Origin: Volvariella volvacea V23 | Taxonomy: Eukaryota; Basidiomycota; Agaricomycetes; Agaricales; Pluteaceae | Direction of reading: 5' to 3' | Length of the DNA: 64,000 nucleotides | Assembly (NCBI GenBank): GCA_000349905.1 | Contig: KB722748.1 | Location: 492,798-556,797, forward strand | Shown: positions 33,984 to 46,118 of the stretch, in pieces | Numbering within the stretch: the stretch's first letter is position 1 | How the letters are laid out: each line of letters begins with the position of its first letter | Program-made: the position numbers and the translations under genes | Notes under the pieces: model-generated | What the model was told of the DNA's origin: nothing | What the model saw: only the letters and a program-made list of their open reading frames with translations | Database searches by the model: none

Positions 33984-35803
33984 ATGACCCAAATCCACCT
34001 TCTCGTTATTATACATGGCCTCTGGGGAAATCCCGAACATGTAGGGGAACTCGATCGTATCGTACGCGAAGCACACGGGGACCGAGAAAAGGAGGGCGTG
34101 CGATTGCATGTCTTGCTGGCTAAGACGAATAGCGAGGATTCGACGTATGATGGTGTAGATTGGGGAGGTGAGCGTGTGGCGCGCGAGGTCAAAGCTGAGG
34201 TCGCGGCGCTCAAGGAGGCAGGGGAAGAGGTGGTAAAATTTTCCGTGACGGGGTACAGTATGGGCGGTCTTGTTGCTAGGTATCTCATTGGGTGGGTGAA
34301 CATACTTACTAGCATGTTTCGGCGCGAAGTTGAATGGTTTGTCCGGGATAGTGTTCTTCACCAACAGGGTTTTTTCAAAGTTGTCACTCCCGTAAACTTC
34401 AATACATTTGCTACGCCACATATCGGCTTGCCGAAATATCCTACACTCGTATCTGCGCTCGGCCACTCCCTTGGAAAGACGATGCTCTCCCGAAGTGGAA
34501 AGCAGTTCCTTCTCGTGGATGAGTGGTCGAAGAGTGGCCGACCACTGCTTGAGGTCTTAGCTGATCCCAGTATGTTGCCAATTGCTGGCCTCCCATCTCT
34601 CTAATATAGGCTTCGCGCAGGCCATGTCTTTTACCAAGGGCTTGCACTCTTCCAGCACCTTCGGGTGTACGCAAATGCGTGAGCAACAGCACTATATGCG
34701 TTTTTGCTTCCTCTGATTGGAATTGATACTGCGTTAATTAGTGTCAATGATGTAACTGTGCCCTACCCGAGCGCCGTTATCGAGGGAGAGGATCCTTTTG
34801 TAGATCACAAGACGAATGGTATGCACATGTGAGTATCGCTGTTCTCACCAAGCTTCCAAAGCCTAACTTTTGGAAATCGATAGTGAATTACACGAGACCT
34901 ACGCCCCATTAATTAAGAGATATACTCGCCCTCTGAGAACTAATGAAAGGCCATCGGCCTTGGCAAAGTCATGGCGGTCGCTGAAACTTAATTCTAATCT
35001 TCAGCAACCACGCACTGTCGAGGCATCAGACTTGTCAACTCGCGTGGTGAGCAATTTCCAACGCCATTAGAATGCCTCGAAATAACCACTACCTGCAGCT
35101 GGTTTACACTGCCTTACCTGTACTCCTTCCGATCCTCGTGCCATATGTTCTTACCAAAGTTCATATGGCCGCAAAGACTTCGAAGGCTCGAATTAAGCTC
35201 CTTGAAGAAGATGCCGACCTGAAAGACTCGTTGTTCCATATCTTCACTGCCACCCCGGATGACAGCAGTCTTACCTCGCGTTCTGATACTACTGACGTGG
35301 GGGATCCTTCGCCTCTCCCCCGTCCACCATCTGAAGTTGTCGATGCGGCAATCTCAGAAGCTATCTCCACCATAAATACATCCGATGCGATATCTGAGCA
35401 GACGGATTCGTCTAGCGACGAGGATACATTGCTGGCAGCTGATGTACAGACGCTATCCTTAACCCCAACTACTAGCGAGGGCCAATCTCCCTCAAGCTCG
35501 ACACCATCCCTGGATAGTACTAGCAAGAAGAAAGGATGCAGAATTAAAGCTAAAAGCGAAAGTCGAGACAAGAAGAAGGAAAAGGAAAAAGAAAAGGCTC
35601 GGTGTCATCGCATCGAAATCACAGACCCGCAACAGAAGATTGTGCAAAATCTGAATAAATTGCCGATTCAGAAAGAGCGGGCGTTCTTCCCAAGTGTTGG
35701 TAATTCACACGCGTATATCATCTGTCGAGAGGTGAAGCGTTTTGAAAACCAAAGGGCTGGAGAGGGTGTTATCAGGCACTGGGCTGATAATTTCATCTTG
35801 TAA
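33984..35803 (+). CDS. DUF676 alpha/beta-hydrolase lipase, Lpl1-like (copy 1)
   Basis: A serine esterase of the DUF676 group, which includes yeast Lpl1 (a phospholipase of lipid droplets) and Rog1. It reads IHLLVIIHGLWGNPEHVGEL (oxyanion-side HG), STYDGVDWGGERVAREV, then the nucleophile elbow VTGYSMGGLVARYLIG (GxSxG), NFNTFATPHIGLPKYP and WSKSGRPLLEVLADP. Exons continue through HVFYQGLALFQHLRVYANA (likely catalytic His region), VNDVTVPYPSAVI and ELHETYAPLIKRY. One hydrophobic segment follows (LVYTALPVLLPILVPYVL), then a long charged, Ser-rich insert and the conserved end SVGNSHAYIICREVKRFENQ ... GVIRHWADNFIL. About six introns. The first intron (34292-34351) is 60 nt and free of in-frame stops. 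The hydrophobic segment suggests membrane or droplet anchoring. Copy 2 follows 390 bases downstream. Confidence 0.82.
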
Positions 35804-36190
35804 TTGTATGGTTTTAAAGGGACAAATATTAAGATACCCACTTGGTTGGCTTCCAATACTAGTTACTGCTGCGCAATGATATGCTTTATTCACACAACTC
35901 ACCGCAACAGTGGGCTGCATAGCTGTGCAGATATCTAAGGAGCCCGAGCAATGACGGGCGTCCAAGGCACGCGATCCACACAAGCGCGATTGTTTCCGTT
36001 TATCTCAATTTATTTGGCTTACGCACCTCTCCCGGCAACCTCGAATACCCCATGGAGACATTTCTCTGCCGCAGCTGTGTTGTTCTATACTTATTGCCTC
36101 GGACCCACCCATAAACGAATCTGTTCCCATTGCCTTTGTCATACTAGAAATACCAACCGCCCCACTACCACCACTCCTGCCATCTAGACG
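35804..36190. other. Short intergenic region between the lipase copies
   Basis: 387 bases, with AT-rich 3' sequence followed by a C-rich leader (36150-36180) for copy 2. No gene. Confidence 0.5.
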
Positions 36191-37805
36191 ATGAGCTCGC
36201 AATCGGTGCACTTGCTCGTATTGATCCATGGAATGTGGGGCAATCCCTCACATCTTGCGGAATTATACCGAGTGATATCGGAGGTTCATGATAGTGAAGA
36301 CGACGAGGGAGTGAGCTTGCATGTGTTGCTTGCGGAGACCAACAGGGATGATTCTACCTACGACGGGATTGATTGGGGAGGAGAGCGTGTTGCTCAAGAG
36401 GTATGTTTTGCCGCGGCGGATAGTGTATCTTTACTCATAGTTCTTTGTCTTGCAAAGGTTCTCGATGAGGTCAAAAAGCTCGAAGAGGATGGGAGGAAAG
36501 TGATCAGGTTCTCAGCTACTGGTTACAGTCTTGGTGGGCTCGTTGCACGTTACGTCGTAGGGTGAGTTGTTATCTCTCGTTCATTGAACATGAAATGCTA
36601 AGGCATTCTCTCAGGATACTTCACCAACGGCAATTCTTCAAGGACGTTAAACCCATCAATTTCAACACTCTTGCGACGCCCCACCTAGGCCTACCAAGGT
36701 ACCCCTCCGTAATCTCGTCGCTGTTCTCCTCCCTCGGGCCAAGGTTGCTCTCGCGGACAGGGGAGCAATTCTATTGTGTGGACAAGTGGTCCAAAAGTGG
36801 CCGCCCATTGTTAGAAGTCATGGCCGACCCAGGTACGCCCATGCAGTGCGGTATATGCGCCCATATAGCTCACTTTGATGGCCCATTCAGATCGGATTTT
36901 CTACCGCGCGTTGTTACAGTTCCAGCACATCCGCATATACGCTAATTCTGTGAACGATGTTACTGTGCCGTATGTGACAGCCGCTATAGAGGTTGATGAC
37001 CCTTTCCTGGACCATCAAAGCAATGGGGTTGAACTGTGAGCAAGTTTGCACGATTCAAGGGGGTTTGGTCGAGCTAAACATTTTACAGGAGCATGGACGA
37101 CGAATACAAAGCACTGATTAGGAATTATTCGCTTCCCCTTGTCCCACCGCCTCGTCCTAGAAAGCCCATCATCTTCTCACCAAAGTGGTTCCGGAATAGG
37201 CGTCCATTGCTGCCTCCCGCTCTTCAATTCAGGTTTCCTTGGAACATAGTTCGTGCTATCGCTTTGTTCGTCATCTGCACTGCTAACTATGTTATTAGAT
37301 TGTCTATACCCTATTACCTGTGCTGGTACCTACTTTCCTCACCCTCGCCATCGTTCGGCTTTCCTTGGCAGCCAGGTCCTCCCGCGCTCGTATAAAGCTC
37401 CTTGAAGCAGACGAAAGCAACAGCGATAAGCTCATTCACATCATCGGGCAATTGGAAAGACAGGTGGAAGATGCGGTTGTCGACCTCATGGACGACCCCT
37501 CGCCTATTTCCGAGGACGAAGAAGGACAGAAATCACTATTGCATTCCACTTCAGATGACTCCGGGTCAACAGTTGTTTTGGAATTGCCAAGTAAAAAGAA
37601 GTCAAAGGACAAACCAATCCTTACGCCCCTTCAGCACAAAATCGCGGAATCACTGAACACACTTCCAATCAAGAAAGAGTTAGCATTCTTCCCTGGCGTG
37701 CGGAATTCACATGCGATAATCGTGTGCCGGGATATCAAGAGATTTGAAATTCATCGAAAAGGAGAGAGCGTAGTTAGACATTGGGCAACGTCGTTTATTC
37801 TATGA
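36191..37805 (+). CDS. DUF676 alpha/beta-hydrolase lipase, Lpl1-like (copy 2)
   Basis: Tandem paralogue of the gene at 33984-35803, colinear over its whole length. It reads HLLVLIHGMWGNPSHLAELY, STYDGIDWGGERVAQE, an intron, VLDEVKKLEEDGRKV, FSATGYSLGGLVARYVVG (nucleophile Ser), NFNTLATPHLGLPRYPSVIS and WSKSGRPLLEVMADP. Next come an exon with RIFYRALLQFQHIRIYANS, VNDVTVPYVTAAIEVDDP and MDDEYKALIRNYSLPL, a membrane segment (IVYTLLPVLVPTFLTLAIV) and the end GVRNSHAIIVCRDIKRFEIH ... VVRHWATSFIL. It has one more intron than copy 1 after VAQE, and a much shorter Ser-rich insert before the conserved C terminus. Both copies keep the GxSxG motif, so both may be active. The duplication is probably not very recent, given the many substitutions. 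Confidence 0.82.
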
Positions 37806-38654
37806 TCCCTGCATCTTGCACATTGCTGAGTTTCTTGCTTTTTACACATTTTCAGGACATGGCATAATTTATTATATATTAGAGGCAGCAGGCAGCACCT
37901 GGGTTTCTATCTACTTCCATGGTTATCGTTACATTCACCCTACGAAGATAATTTTCTAGTTTCATCTCCACGCTTATTGCTTCAGTGCTCGGCCGTTTAA
38001 TGTTGCAACATCAAAACGCCGTTTCTCAAACCCTGCTGCCAATCATCAAAGATTCGTTTTCTTGTGTGACTATTAAAGGCAACTTCCACCTCGAGGCAGC
38101 CCCATGTCATGGAAGACTGGTAACGTAAACCATCAGAGTCAAAGACACCAAAGCATTCCTTTCATCTCTTGAATATCAAACATGTATAAGAGAGTCACCT
38201 CGCAATTGATTCAGTGTTCTGGCACCCTATCTTCCTCTTCAACCCTTGGTGCACTTGCCACTCGGTGACCGTGTCTGCGCCATTCAATCCTCCATTACGC
38301 CAACCTCCAAAACGAGTCAAAGGCTTCGATTGTGATCAAATCATCGCCACACTGCTGCCGCGTGGACAACCCGGTCTTTTCGTGGAGTACGGTAGTTTGA
38401 CGCGTTGACGAGCCGCGAGTCATTGGTAGGTGATACACCCTTTGCACGCAGTGCGACGTGTGTGACGAAGGTGTCATAAGGAACCCATAACCCGCAGCAA
38501 CGCAGTACTAAAGAGGCCGTTTCACCGTATACGGGGAGGGTTTGACGCACTTTCCCTCTTACCCTCGTCATCCAATCTTTCCCTTTTTGTAGTTTGTTAC
38601 GACTTTTCGATCATACATTCCAGAAGATCTCTCTTAAAACAAACGAGAAGGCCT
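37806..38654. other. Intergenic region
   Basis: About 850 bases between lipase copy 2 and the coiled-coil gene, both on the plus strand. Only short frames. The last 100 bases are pyrimidine-rich, consistent with a promoter. Confidence 0.45.
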
Positions 38655-40790
38655 ATGGTTAAGTCAAGCCACTCGAGTAGGAAGAGTAGAGCGACTCCTT
38701 ATGTTAAGCCAAGGTATCAAGACGGTGAGTGGCACTGTGTCTTTTGACAATTCTTAGTGCTCATTGTGAATTCACAGGTGTCTGCGTTGCTTTGGCTATA
38801 CTGGCGAAGAAGAGGCCCAGTGATTACTTCTCGAGAGATGATATCATCGACGAATGTAAGTAATACCACTCCTTGGTAGGGCTAGTCGTGATAGGGGCTT
38901 ACACCGCCCGCGTATAGGGGCATTGTTGATGCAGGATGCAGGGAAGCCGGTTCATCCTCGAGGAAAGGGATACGTGAAGACCGTACTGAGAGATTTGGTA
39001 GGTTCATTTCTGTCTGCCACTCTTGTTTGACGGACGTGGCCATTGATCTGCTTTACGTGCTAGATTCACCACCAATTCATCGAGAAGGCTGGAAGAGGTT
39101 CTGATCTCTACCGCGTGAAGAAAAATTTGCGCGTTCTGTAAGCTGTCGCAGTCGTATAAAGAGACAGGCGGGGCTGATGTTAGGTATAGTATCGAAGATG
39201 AAAGGACGAATGCCCGGCTCGATTTGGACACAAGCTCATCGTCTTCAGAAGCAGATAACCGCGACGCACTCATTGAAAGGTTCCGTTACTATTTCAAGAA
39301 CATTGGCGTGTTGAAGAAGCCCACTTTTGCAGAGGTAGGCGAAGTTCCTCTGTCATCCGTATATTTGACTATGGGAAGCTAATGTGCATTAGCTATACGA
39401 AGAGACCGCGAACTTGAGGAGCGAACTGTCGCAATTGAAAAGGGAGAGAGGCATCATGTCAGATGATGACGGCAGCGACAACGAAGTTGAACAAGATCAT
39501 TCATTCGATATCGAGATGCCAGACCTGCATTCGGGAGCGAGAGAATTCCGTGGAACGCCCATCGACCTGTTCGTTGGATTATTGCATTCGCTTCCCTTCT
39601 CTTTGCTGATGTGACGGGCGTCTTTACTTTGCTTTGACAGACCACCGCCTCCTGCCTCGGATGATGATGACGATGTCGTTATGGAAGCCGACCAACAACC
39701 TGAAGCAGGCCCTTCCAATCCTCTGCCTACCAAGTGCGTTGATTCTATTCTCGAACCTCGATTCCATAGCTTAATTATTCTTTCTACCATAGGACTCCAA
39801 CTCGCCCACCGTTCATTCCACCAGAGGACAACTACCCCACGCCTCAATCCATCCCTCATGTTCGAGAAAGCACACCTGAGATGCGAAGAAGACCTATGCC
39901 TCAGCTAGCCGCAACTCCTCGATCACCCACACCCTTCCGACCAGGTCGATTCATGAGGCTAGACGAAAAAGCACAAGGGATAGAAAATTCGCTAAGAACA
40001 CACAATGCCGAGCTAGAGCTAGCTAATGCGAAGGTTCGATCTATTTACGTTCTTTGAGCTTTTTTGACCATGTACTGATGAATCGATGGGTAATTCCCCT
40101 TGACAGCTTACGCAGCTTAGCGTTAGGCTACAGTGTCAATTGGAAGAATCAGAGACACTTCATCAACAGGAGATTGAACGTCGAGACCAAGAGATAGAGG
40201 AATTGGAGCGAATTGTGGAGGAACAGTCGGCCGAGATCGAGTACTTGTATAATCAGGTAAGCTTCGGTCCTCTTCAACGTGGCTTTCTTCAATTGCTTAA
40301 CCACATTTCTCAGCAAAATGAATTGGAGGCCATAATCGAGTCACAAAATGAGAAACTAAAGTCTCTCACGGAGCAACTTCACCTTCTGGAGTATAACCTT
40401 GATGATCTCGACTGCGAAAATGAGGCATCCCTCCATGCTCTCGAGGAACACAAGGAGCAACTTCAAGTTGAGAAGATGATGCTTCAAGAATCGTTGAAAG
40501 AAAATCGATTGCTGCGCGAAGAACGTGATACGCAAATTCGGGAGCGCGAACAGAAACAGAAGGAGTACGATGAGATATTGGATAAATATACCGTGTTGGA
40601 GGGGAATTATCACACAGCGGTTAAGGAGAGGGACGATGCAAGGGCGCAGTGCGGGAAGTACAGGGCTAGGGTCGTGAAACTTGAACAGCATGCGCAGATG
40701 GCCAAGGCGTTGTTGGAGTCGTCGCTTGCGAAGAGCAGTGAAGATGAGGGCGAAGATTTACATCTAGGAGGTATGCTCGACCACGCCTAA
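38655..40790 (+). CDS. Unrecognised nuclear-looking protein: basic N-terminal domain plus coiled coil
   Basis: About ten exons. The start MVKSSHSSRKSRATPYVKPR is basic. It is followed by a compact, ordered stretch (VALAILAKKRPSDYFSRDDI, then WALLMQDAGKPVHPRGKGYV, KTVLRDLIHHQFIEKAGRGS, LYRVKKNLRVL) whose helix and basic pattern resembles a winged-helix DNA-binding domain, though I cannot name one. Next are a Ser/acidic region (DLDTSSSSSEADN, MSDDDGSDNEVEQ), a Pro-rich linker (PTRPPFIPPEDNYPTPQ) and a long coiled coil (about the last 220 residues, LEELERIVEEQSAEIEYLY-like, Glu/Gln/Leu heptads from 40140 to 40710) ending SSEDEGEDLHLGGMLDHA. The long last exon 40316-40790 is sure; the joints of the small exons between 38730 and 40130 are approximate. 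Function unknown. Confidence 0.6.
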
Positions 40791-42506
40791 GATGGATTAT
40801 GTACTTCAAAAGGACGATACTTCGTTGTTATGTATCTCTATTGTATATGTTTTATGTGATATGTAATTTTATCTATCCTTATGCTTGCGGTATGTTATTC
40901 GAACACCAGATGCAAGGCTATACCGCCGGTGCTTTTGTCACATGGTACCAATCTATCTCGAAAGAGTTGGATTCTTTCGTTGTTGTTACATATTACGAGA
41001 ATCAGTCTACGCTAAACAAAGCTGCGTGCATTACAGACAAGAAAGCTCCGCAAGCAGAGTCCCATATTAATTATCTTTGTGGTATGGTAGATAAAAATGC
41101 AAGAAAGCCGTGCAAGAAGGTAAGCGATACAATGCGATGAGGTGACAGCAAGACATGAAAGCGGATGCAGGTAGGTGCACAGCACAAATATCGTCAAGAA
41201 AGCGTAGCCATTAGAACGTCCATCATGGCGTAGGTCATGCAAGAAAGGATTGTAGGTACAGAGTGATCGTGGTGTTGTCCGGTGGGAGGCGGATTGTGTC
41301 AGGAAACGTGGGTGCGATTGTGGGCCAGAGGAGAAGCATGGGTATAGGTGTAGCTCTTAAGCCGGGAAACACCTCTTGGAGTAGGTGCAGAGGCTATTTG
41401 AGCGATCTTCTCGCTTATGCGGCGTTTACGAGTGCACTTCGTCTGCGCGAAGTGACGAGAACGAAGTCCTGCGGCATCCTGGATGCACGTCGCTGCTTTC
41501 TGGTTGCGCGAGTGACTGTCTTCCATGCATGAACGATTTGTCGTTCAATGTGTTTGGTGTAAGATGGACGAGAGGGAATGTGACTGTGAGTCGATCCGTT
41601 AATATTGAATTCCAAGTAATCATCAACGAGGTAAACTTACATCTGCACTTTTTTCTCAACGGTAGTGGAGAAGCGAGGATCGTAGTTGCGATAGACCATG
41701 GCCATTTTTGGGTGTTAGGAAACTATAGAATAGATAACGATAGAAAAGAGTGGGGTGTATTAAAGAGTGTGATGCCCAACAAGTGGTTGAGTGGTAGGAG
41801 GCAGACGATGACCTGGGGTATTAGAGGTTGACAGTAAGGCGGATCCTGTTCGCAAGGAATAGCCCATACGACGGGAGGAGCTTATATAGGCAAGGAAGGG
41901 GGAAAGGGCGGTAGTTGGATTCGAACGTCAACAATGGGAGAGGCGGTGCCATTGTTTTTTTTTTGACTCGTCCATCAGGTTCATTGCTTCTCGCTTCCCA
42001 CAGAAAGAATAATACGAAGCTAATTATCATTGACTACCTTCCTTTTCCGGATGAATGACAGGAGAACTCCCTGTTTGATCGTATTTGCCTCGAAAAAGCC
42101 ATGCGTTGGACTTGGCAGTCGGCCCCCATGACAGCAGCTAGGAGCAAGGTTAATCAGCATCAGAATCGCCACACAAGCTCACTCGAAAGGGATCAGCGAT
42201 ACGCTTTCAAGTTCTGTGGAGGGGAACGCGGTTCGGGAGCAAGTCACCCGCCCACGGTAACGGCAACCGTGCCTGCATCCACAGTGGTATATATGAAATG
42301 GAAACCGGTGCACGGGTACCTTTTCAAGTCCTCAGGTCCAAAGTTCATGCGCTAAGGTGTTCTTGAGGAGGTTTTCTTCTCTTCATGTCCGTTGAGAATG
42401 GGTAGGTGATGACGTAAATCTATGAATACAGACTAAGATGCTCGTACGGCATTAGTTTCTATGGCGAGACGGTACGATCTTATTTTTTAGTGATGAAAAG
42501 AAGTTG
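40791..42506. other. Region without a supported gene
   Basis: 1.7 kb between convergent genes. A 113-codon plus frame (40799-41140) and several minus frames (41300-41660) are open, but overlap each other and look random. A run of ten T occurs near 41956. Probably 3' regions and decayed sequence. Confidence 0.4.
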
Positions 42507-44054
42507 CTATGCATTTGAATATGCTTCTGGAGCAGCGAAAGCGAGAGGAGTGAGAGGACGTTCATGATCGCTGGCACGGTCGGTCATGATGTAATGGTCA
42601 TCACGCTGAGTACCATTCTCATCCGGGCCTCCAACTCCCGCGACATACACAATGGTGCGGGAACGGGAGCCCTGTTCTCGTAATTCTAGCAGACTTAAAA
42701 TAACATTATTGCTCAAGCTCCGCTGGAACGGTTGATAGAAATAGACGCACACCCTGCAAGCCTAGCAAAATCAGTCAGCTTGTGGTACTCAGAGTACATT
42801 GAATCCTTACAATGAAACTAGGCAGTACCAGCATAAATGGAATTCCCATCTTTGCGTATTCATTGCGAGGCCTGGAGAGAAGTGTTACTGATCATGCAAC
42901 TCCTATGCTGAAGTTAATCCTCTTACTGATAATATGCGATAGCACACGCGCCAGTGACCAGAGTGATTGCTATAAATGCCCCAAAGCCTGCAACGATTGA
43001 CGCGCCTTGAGCGATGATCTACGCAAGGGACGTATTGATCTCACCTTGTCGAATAAAATTATAAACCAGGCAAGTATACTGTCTGGGAAGACGTCGACTA
43101 TGCTGACCGCATACAGTCAATGAACAAGTCAAACAAAAAGAAATTAGCGAAACGTACAAGTATCACGACTACCAGCGACACGAGATTGGTGATAAACGCC
43201 GCCAGCTAACAAAGTTAAGCAAAGAATCTCATCAGAAAGAACTAATGCTCGCACCATCGTGAGCTTATCGTGCGTGTAATTAGCTCCACATTAAATCCGA
43301 GAGAATTAGGCTTGTACGTACGCCGATGCGAAGTTTGTATGCAGGGTCCGAGTAGTTGGGGAAACAGCCCATCTCGCCCATGACGGAACGGAAATTTGTG
43401 CTGGGGAACCTCGGTTCTACGCAATATACCCAGAGGTCCAAGGCCACCTGTGCTGTAAAGCTGATTAACATGATGACTAGAGTGGTTTTCTTGTTTTGGC
43501 AGAATGCGTGCGCACGCATCAGCATGATGCCTAGGATGGTTTAGCTGTATTTAGGGGTAGGACGATTGAATAAGAATAAATTACCGTGTGGAATGAAGGC
43601 CTAGCAACCGCCGGTAAGGATCTATGCGAGTAGCAACAAGTACAGACATTACCAAAGGGGCCAATAACGCATGGAATGGTTGAAGTACCCTCTGGCAGAC
43701 CTCTGAGGGATGGTCCAATAGATATGCCCAGAGTATTGGAGGCGCAAGAACGAGAGGGTAATAACGACAAAGTATGTATCCGACTTTCATGGGTGACCAT
43801 CGTGAAGCGTGGATCTGCTCAAAAGTAATTCGAGTTGTAAGGGAACGATCGGAACAATTACACGTACCAATTTCACTTCGCTCGTAAACCTATCCAATAG
43901 ATGTCACTTAAAAATCAATTGGTGGCAGCATATAGACTCACATCGTCATCCATTCGTGAATTGCAAGATAAGAGGCAGCTGCTATACAACACCTCAGGTT
44001 AAATACCCCCTTGACGGCTGTTTCGATATCAAAAGGCAGGTCATGTGCAGGCAT
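42507..44054 (-). CDS. Seven-helix membrane protein, DUF6533-like (paralogue B)
   Basis: The minus strand from 44054 reads MPAHDLPFDIETAVKGVFNL, RCCIAAASYLAIHEWMTM, then a 22-nt exon encoding FTSEVKL, then IHASRWSPMKVGYILCRYYP, LVLAPPILWAYLLDHPSEVC, HALLAPL, AFIPHG, IMLMRAHAFCQNKKTTLVIM, VALDLWVYCVEP and GEMGCFPNYSDPAYKLRIG. After this come LAAFITNLVSLVVVIL, FGAFIAITLVTGACAIAYYQ, RPRNEYAKMGIPFMLVLPSF and a tail VCVYFYQPFQRSLSNNVILS ... TDRASDHERPLTPLAFAAPE. The pattern S-E-V-x-L ... S-R-W-x-x-x-K-V-x-Y matches the DUF6533 signature as I remember it. About ten short introns fall at the same sites as in paralogues C and D. No signal peptide is needed for a seven-helix protein. Ligand and partner are unknown. 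Confidence 0.72.
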
Positions 44055-44562
44055 GATGTGTTTGAATTGGGGGATGGATGAATTGGATGAATAGCTGGAA
44101 CCGAAAGCTGAAGCCACGGAAAGAAGAAAAGAATACTATGGGGGCGTTAAAATATGCCCTTCCCGTGAAAGGTCTTGACCATGGACCCCAATGCGACCCA
44201 AGGCCCAAGGCTAAGGGTTGAAGGGGATAATGCTAGTAGCCCTCCAGGATTGTCTTGTCAGTGATGAGAACTCATCATCTCCGCCGCCAGTGAGGGATTA
44301 GCCTTTGTTCAAGTCTGCCGTAAAAGCTTTCCTCCAGGTTCGAGGTGGTTGCATCCCACAAAATGGGACTAGAGCACATTGCCTTCATCCGGACTTTTAG
44401 GAGCCAAGGGGAGCAGAATGAGGACCTGAGCTTGGGAATAACGTCATACATTGGATGTAAGCTAGTCCGTGCATATGAATAGCATGGTACACTGAAAAGC
44501 AGGGAAAGCAGGTTAAATATATAGTGACAGCGATTGGAAAGCTATGAGACTTATTGCCAAAA
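44055..44562. other. Intergenic region
   Basis: 508 bases between paralogue B and the stop codon of paralogue C. Contains the B promoter and the C 3' end. No gene seen. Confidence 0.45.
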
Positions 44563-46118
44563 CTAGCAAGAGGGAAGATCTGGAATATTGTCGCTGGAGG
44601 CGTTATGCATTTGAGGATCGTTGGCAGCAAAGGTGATGGGACTGAGAGGGCGGTCATTATATTCTGCTATTACCCATTGGTCCATACAATTGTTGCGGCC
44701 GAAATTGCATTCTGCGTCAAGTTCAATGATCCCGCGAGCGACGAAAGCATGATGTCGTAATTGTAGAATACTTAGAACAGTGTCAGCCTAAACGCCAATG
44801 GTTAGTAGTAAGGAACTTACATTCTACATGCCTGAACACTCCAAATCAATATGATGAGGTCAGGATTTACGAGGTGGCCAGCTCTTACAATTAGGTTGGA
44901 GACTATCACATTGAACGGTAGTCCGACCCTTCCATACTCCCTATGTGGTCTAGGAAGAATTAGTAAGGGACGATTCATACTGTGGATAGCCATAGCATCT
45001 CACTGGTAATAGGCGATAGCGGCACCGCCATTTATGAAAGCCATCATAGCAAAGGAACCCAAACCTTAAGTGGTTCTATGAAGACTGAATAGGCTCAACC
45101 TATACTGGCCCACCTACCTTGACGACGAAAATAACGTACCAGACCGCCGCGCTGTCCTGTGAGCCCTCTGCAATGCTATTTTGTTTTGCATGCAGGAAAT
45201 CAGCACTCGCCATCGTCACTAGCAGTGCCAAGACGCACAAGTATCACCACCATCAATGACACGAAGTCGGTTAGTGTTGCTGCCACCTATTGATCTCAAA
45301 TGGAAGCGCCCAAGACAGGTTTCATAAACATACCAACGTGAGCTACGGGACATCGTTAGCGGCACGTCTGAGCGAGGAATCTTTACGCACACCAATGCGA
45401 ATTTTGACCTCAGGATTCGAATAATCGGGGAAACAACCAGTATCGCCACCGATTCTCGTATTGAATGACTCAGGAGGGGATCTGGTGTCGATACAAAACA
45501 CCCAGATGTCCAATGCGATTTGAAATGAGTAGCAGACCAGCATAACGACAAGAGGGAGCTTCTTCCGTCCACAGAATGCATATGCACGCAATATTAGGAT
45601 AGCTAAATGGATGATAGCACCTGAGTTGGTAAGATGATAGATCGAGTTGCATTACCATGAGGGAAGAAGGCCTAAAACTTTATCAGCAAAAATTACGACT
45701 GCCACATAGATTAAGGCATACCAAGGGTGTGAGCAATCCGTGCATAGGGCGAATCATGCGTTTGCAGAGGTCGAGAGGGTGGTCTATTATATATGCCCAT
45801 CCCAGGAGAGGTCCAAGTATAAGGGGGTAATAGCGACAGAATAGATACCCAACCTTAACGAGAGACCAACGTGATGGGTGTATCTGTTCAAGCCATCAGC
45901 AATCTGTTAAAATAGAAGAACAAATAGACGCACCAGATCTACTTCATCGGTAAATCTGTGTATAAAATGTTCACGCCACATAGTAATAGATTGAAAGTTT
46001 TCTGCTCACGTCGTCATCCATTCGTGAATTGTGAGGTAGGTTGCTGCTGCAATAGAGCACCTTAAATTGAATATTCTCCAGAGCGCCCTCTCCACGACGG
46101 GATCATTGAATACAGACA
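44563..46118 (-). CDS. Seven-helix membrane protein, DUF6533-like (paralogue C)
   Basis: Reads MSVFNDPVVERALWRIFNLR, CSIAAATYLTIHEWMTT, the micro-exon FTDEVDL, then IHPSRWSLVKVGYLFCRYYP, LILGPLLGWAYIIDHPLDLC, RPMHGLLTPL, AFFPHG and AIIHLAILILRAYAFCGRKK. These are followed by LPLVVMLVCYSFQIALDIWV, DTGCFPDYSNPEVKIRIGV, then AATLTDFVSLMVVILV, FINGGAAIAYYQ-like and RPHREYGRVGLPFNVIVSNL. The tail reads LRHHAFVARGIIELDAECNF ... VIAEYNDRPLSPITFAAN and ends DLPSC. It is colinear with B and closest to D. The stop at 44563 was chosen because the tail frame matches the one conserved in D (YNDRPLSPITFA / YSDRPLSPITFA). Intron positions match B and D. Function unknown. Confidence 0.72.

Noticed and set aside
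40799..41140. 113-codon plus-strand open frame just after the coiled-coil gene
   Set aside because: Starts 8 bases after the stop codon, AT-rich, no motif; best read as 3' untranslated sequence.
41915..41945. Possible tRNA T-arm on the minus strand (gttcgaatcc)
   Set aside because: The flanking five-base stems do not pair and no D-arm or acceptor stem was found at the right distance.
44554..44760. 68-codon plus-strand frame (MPKLARGKIW...)
   Set aside because: It is antisense to the conserved tail exon of membrane paralogue C, whose frame is supported by its match with paralogue D.
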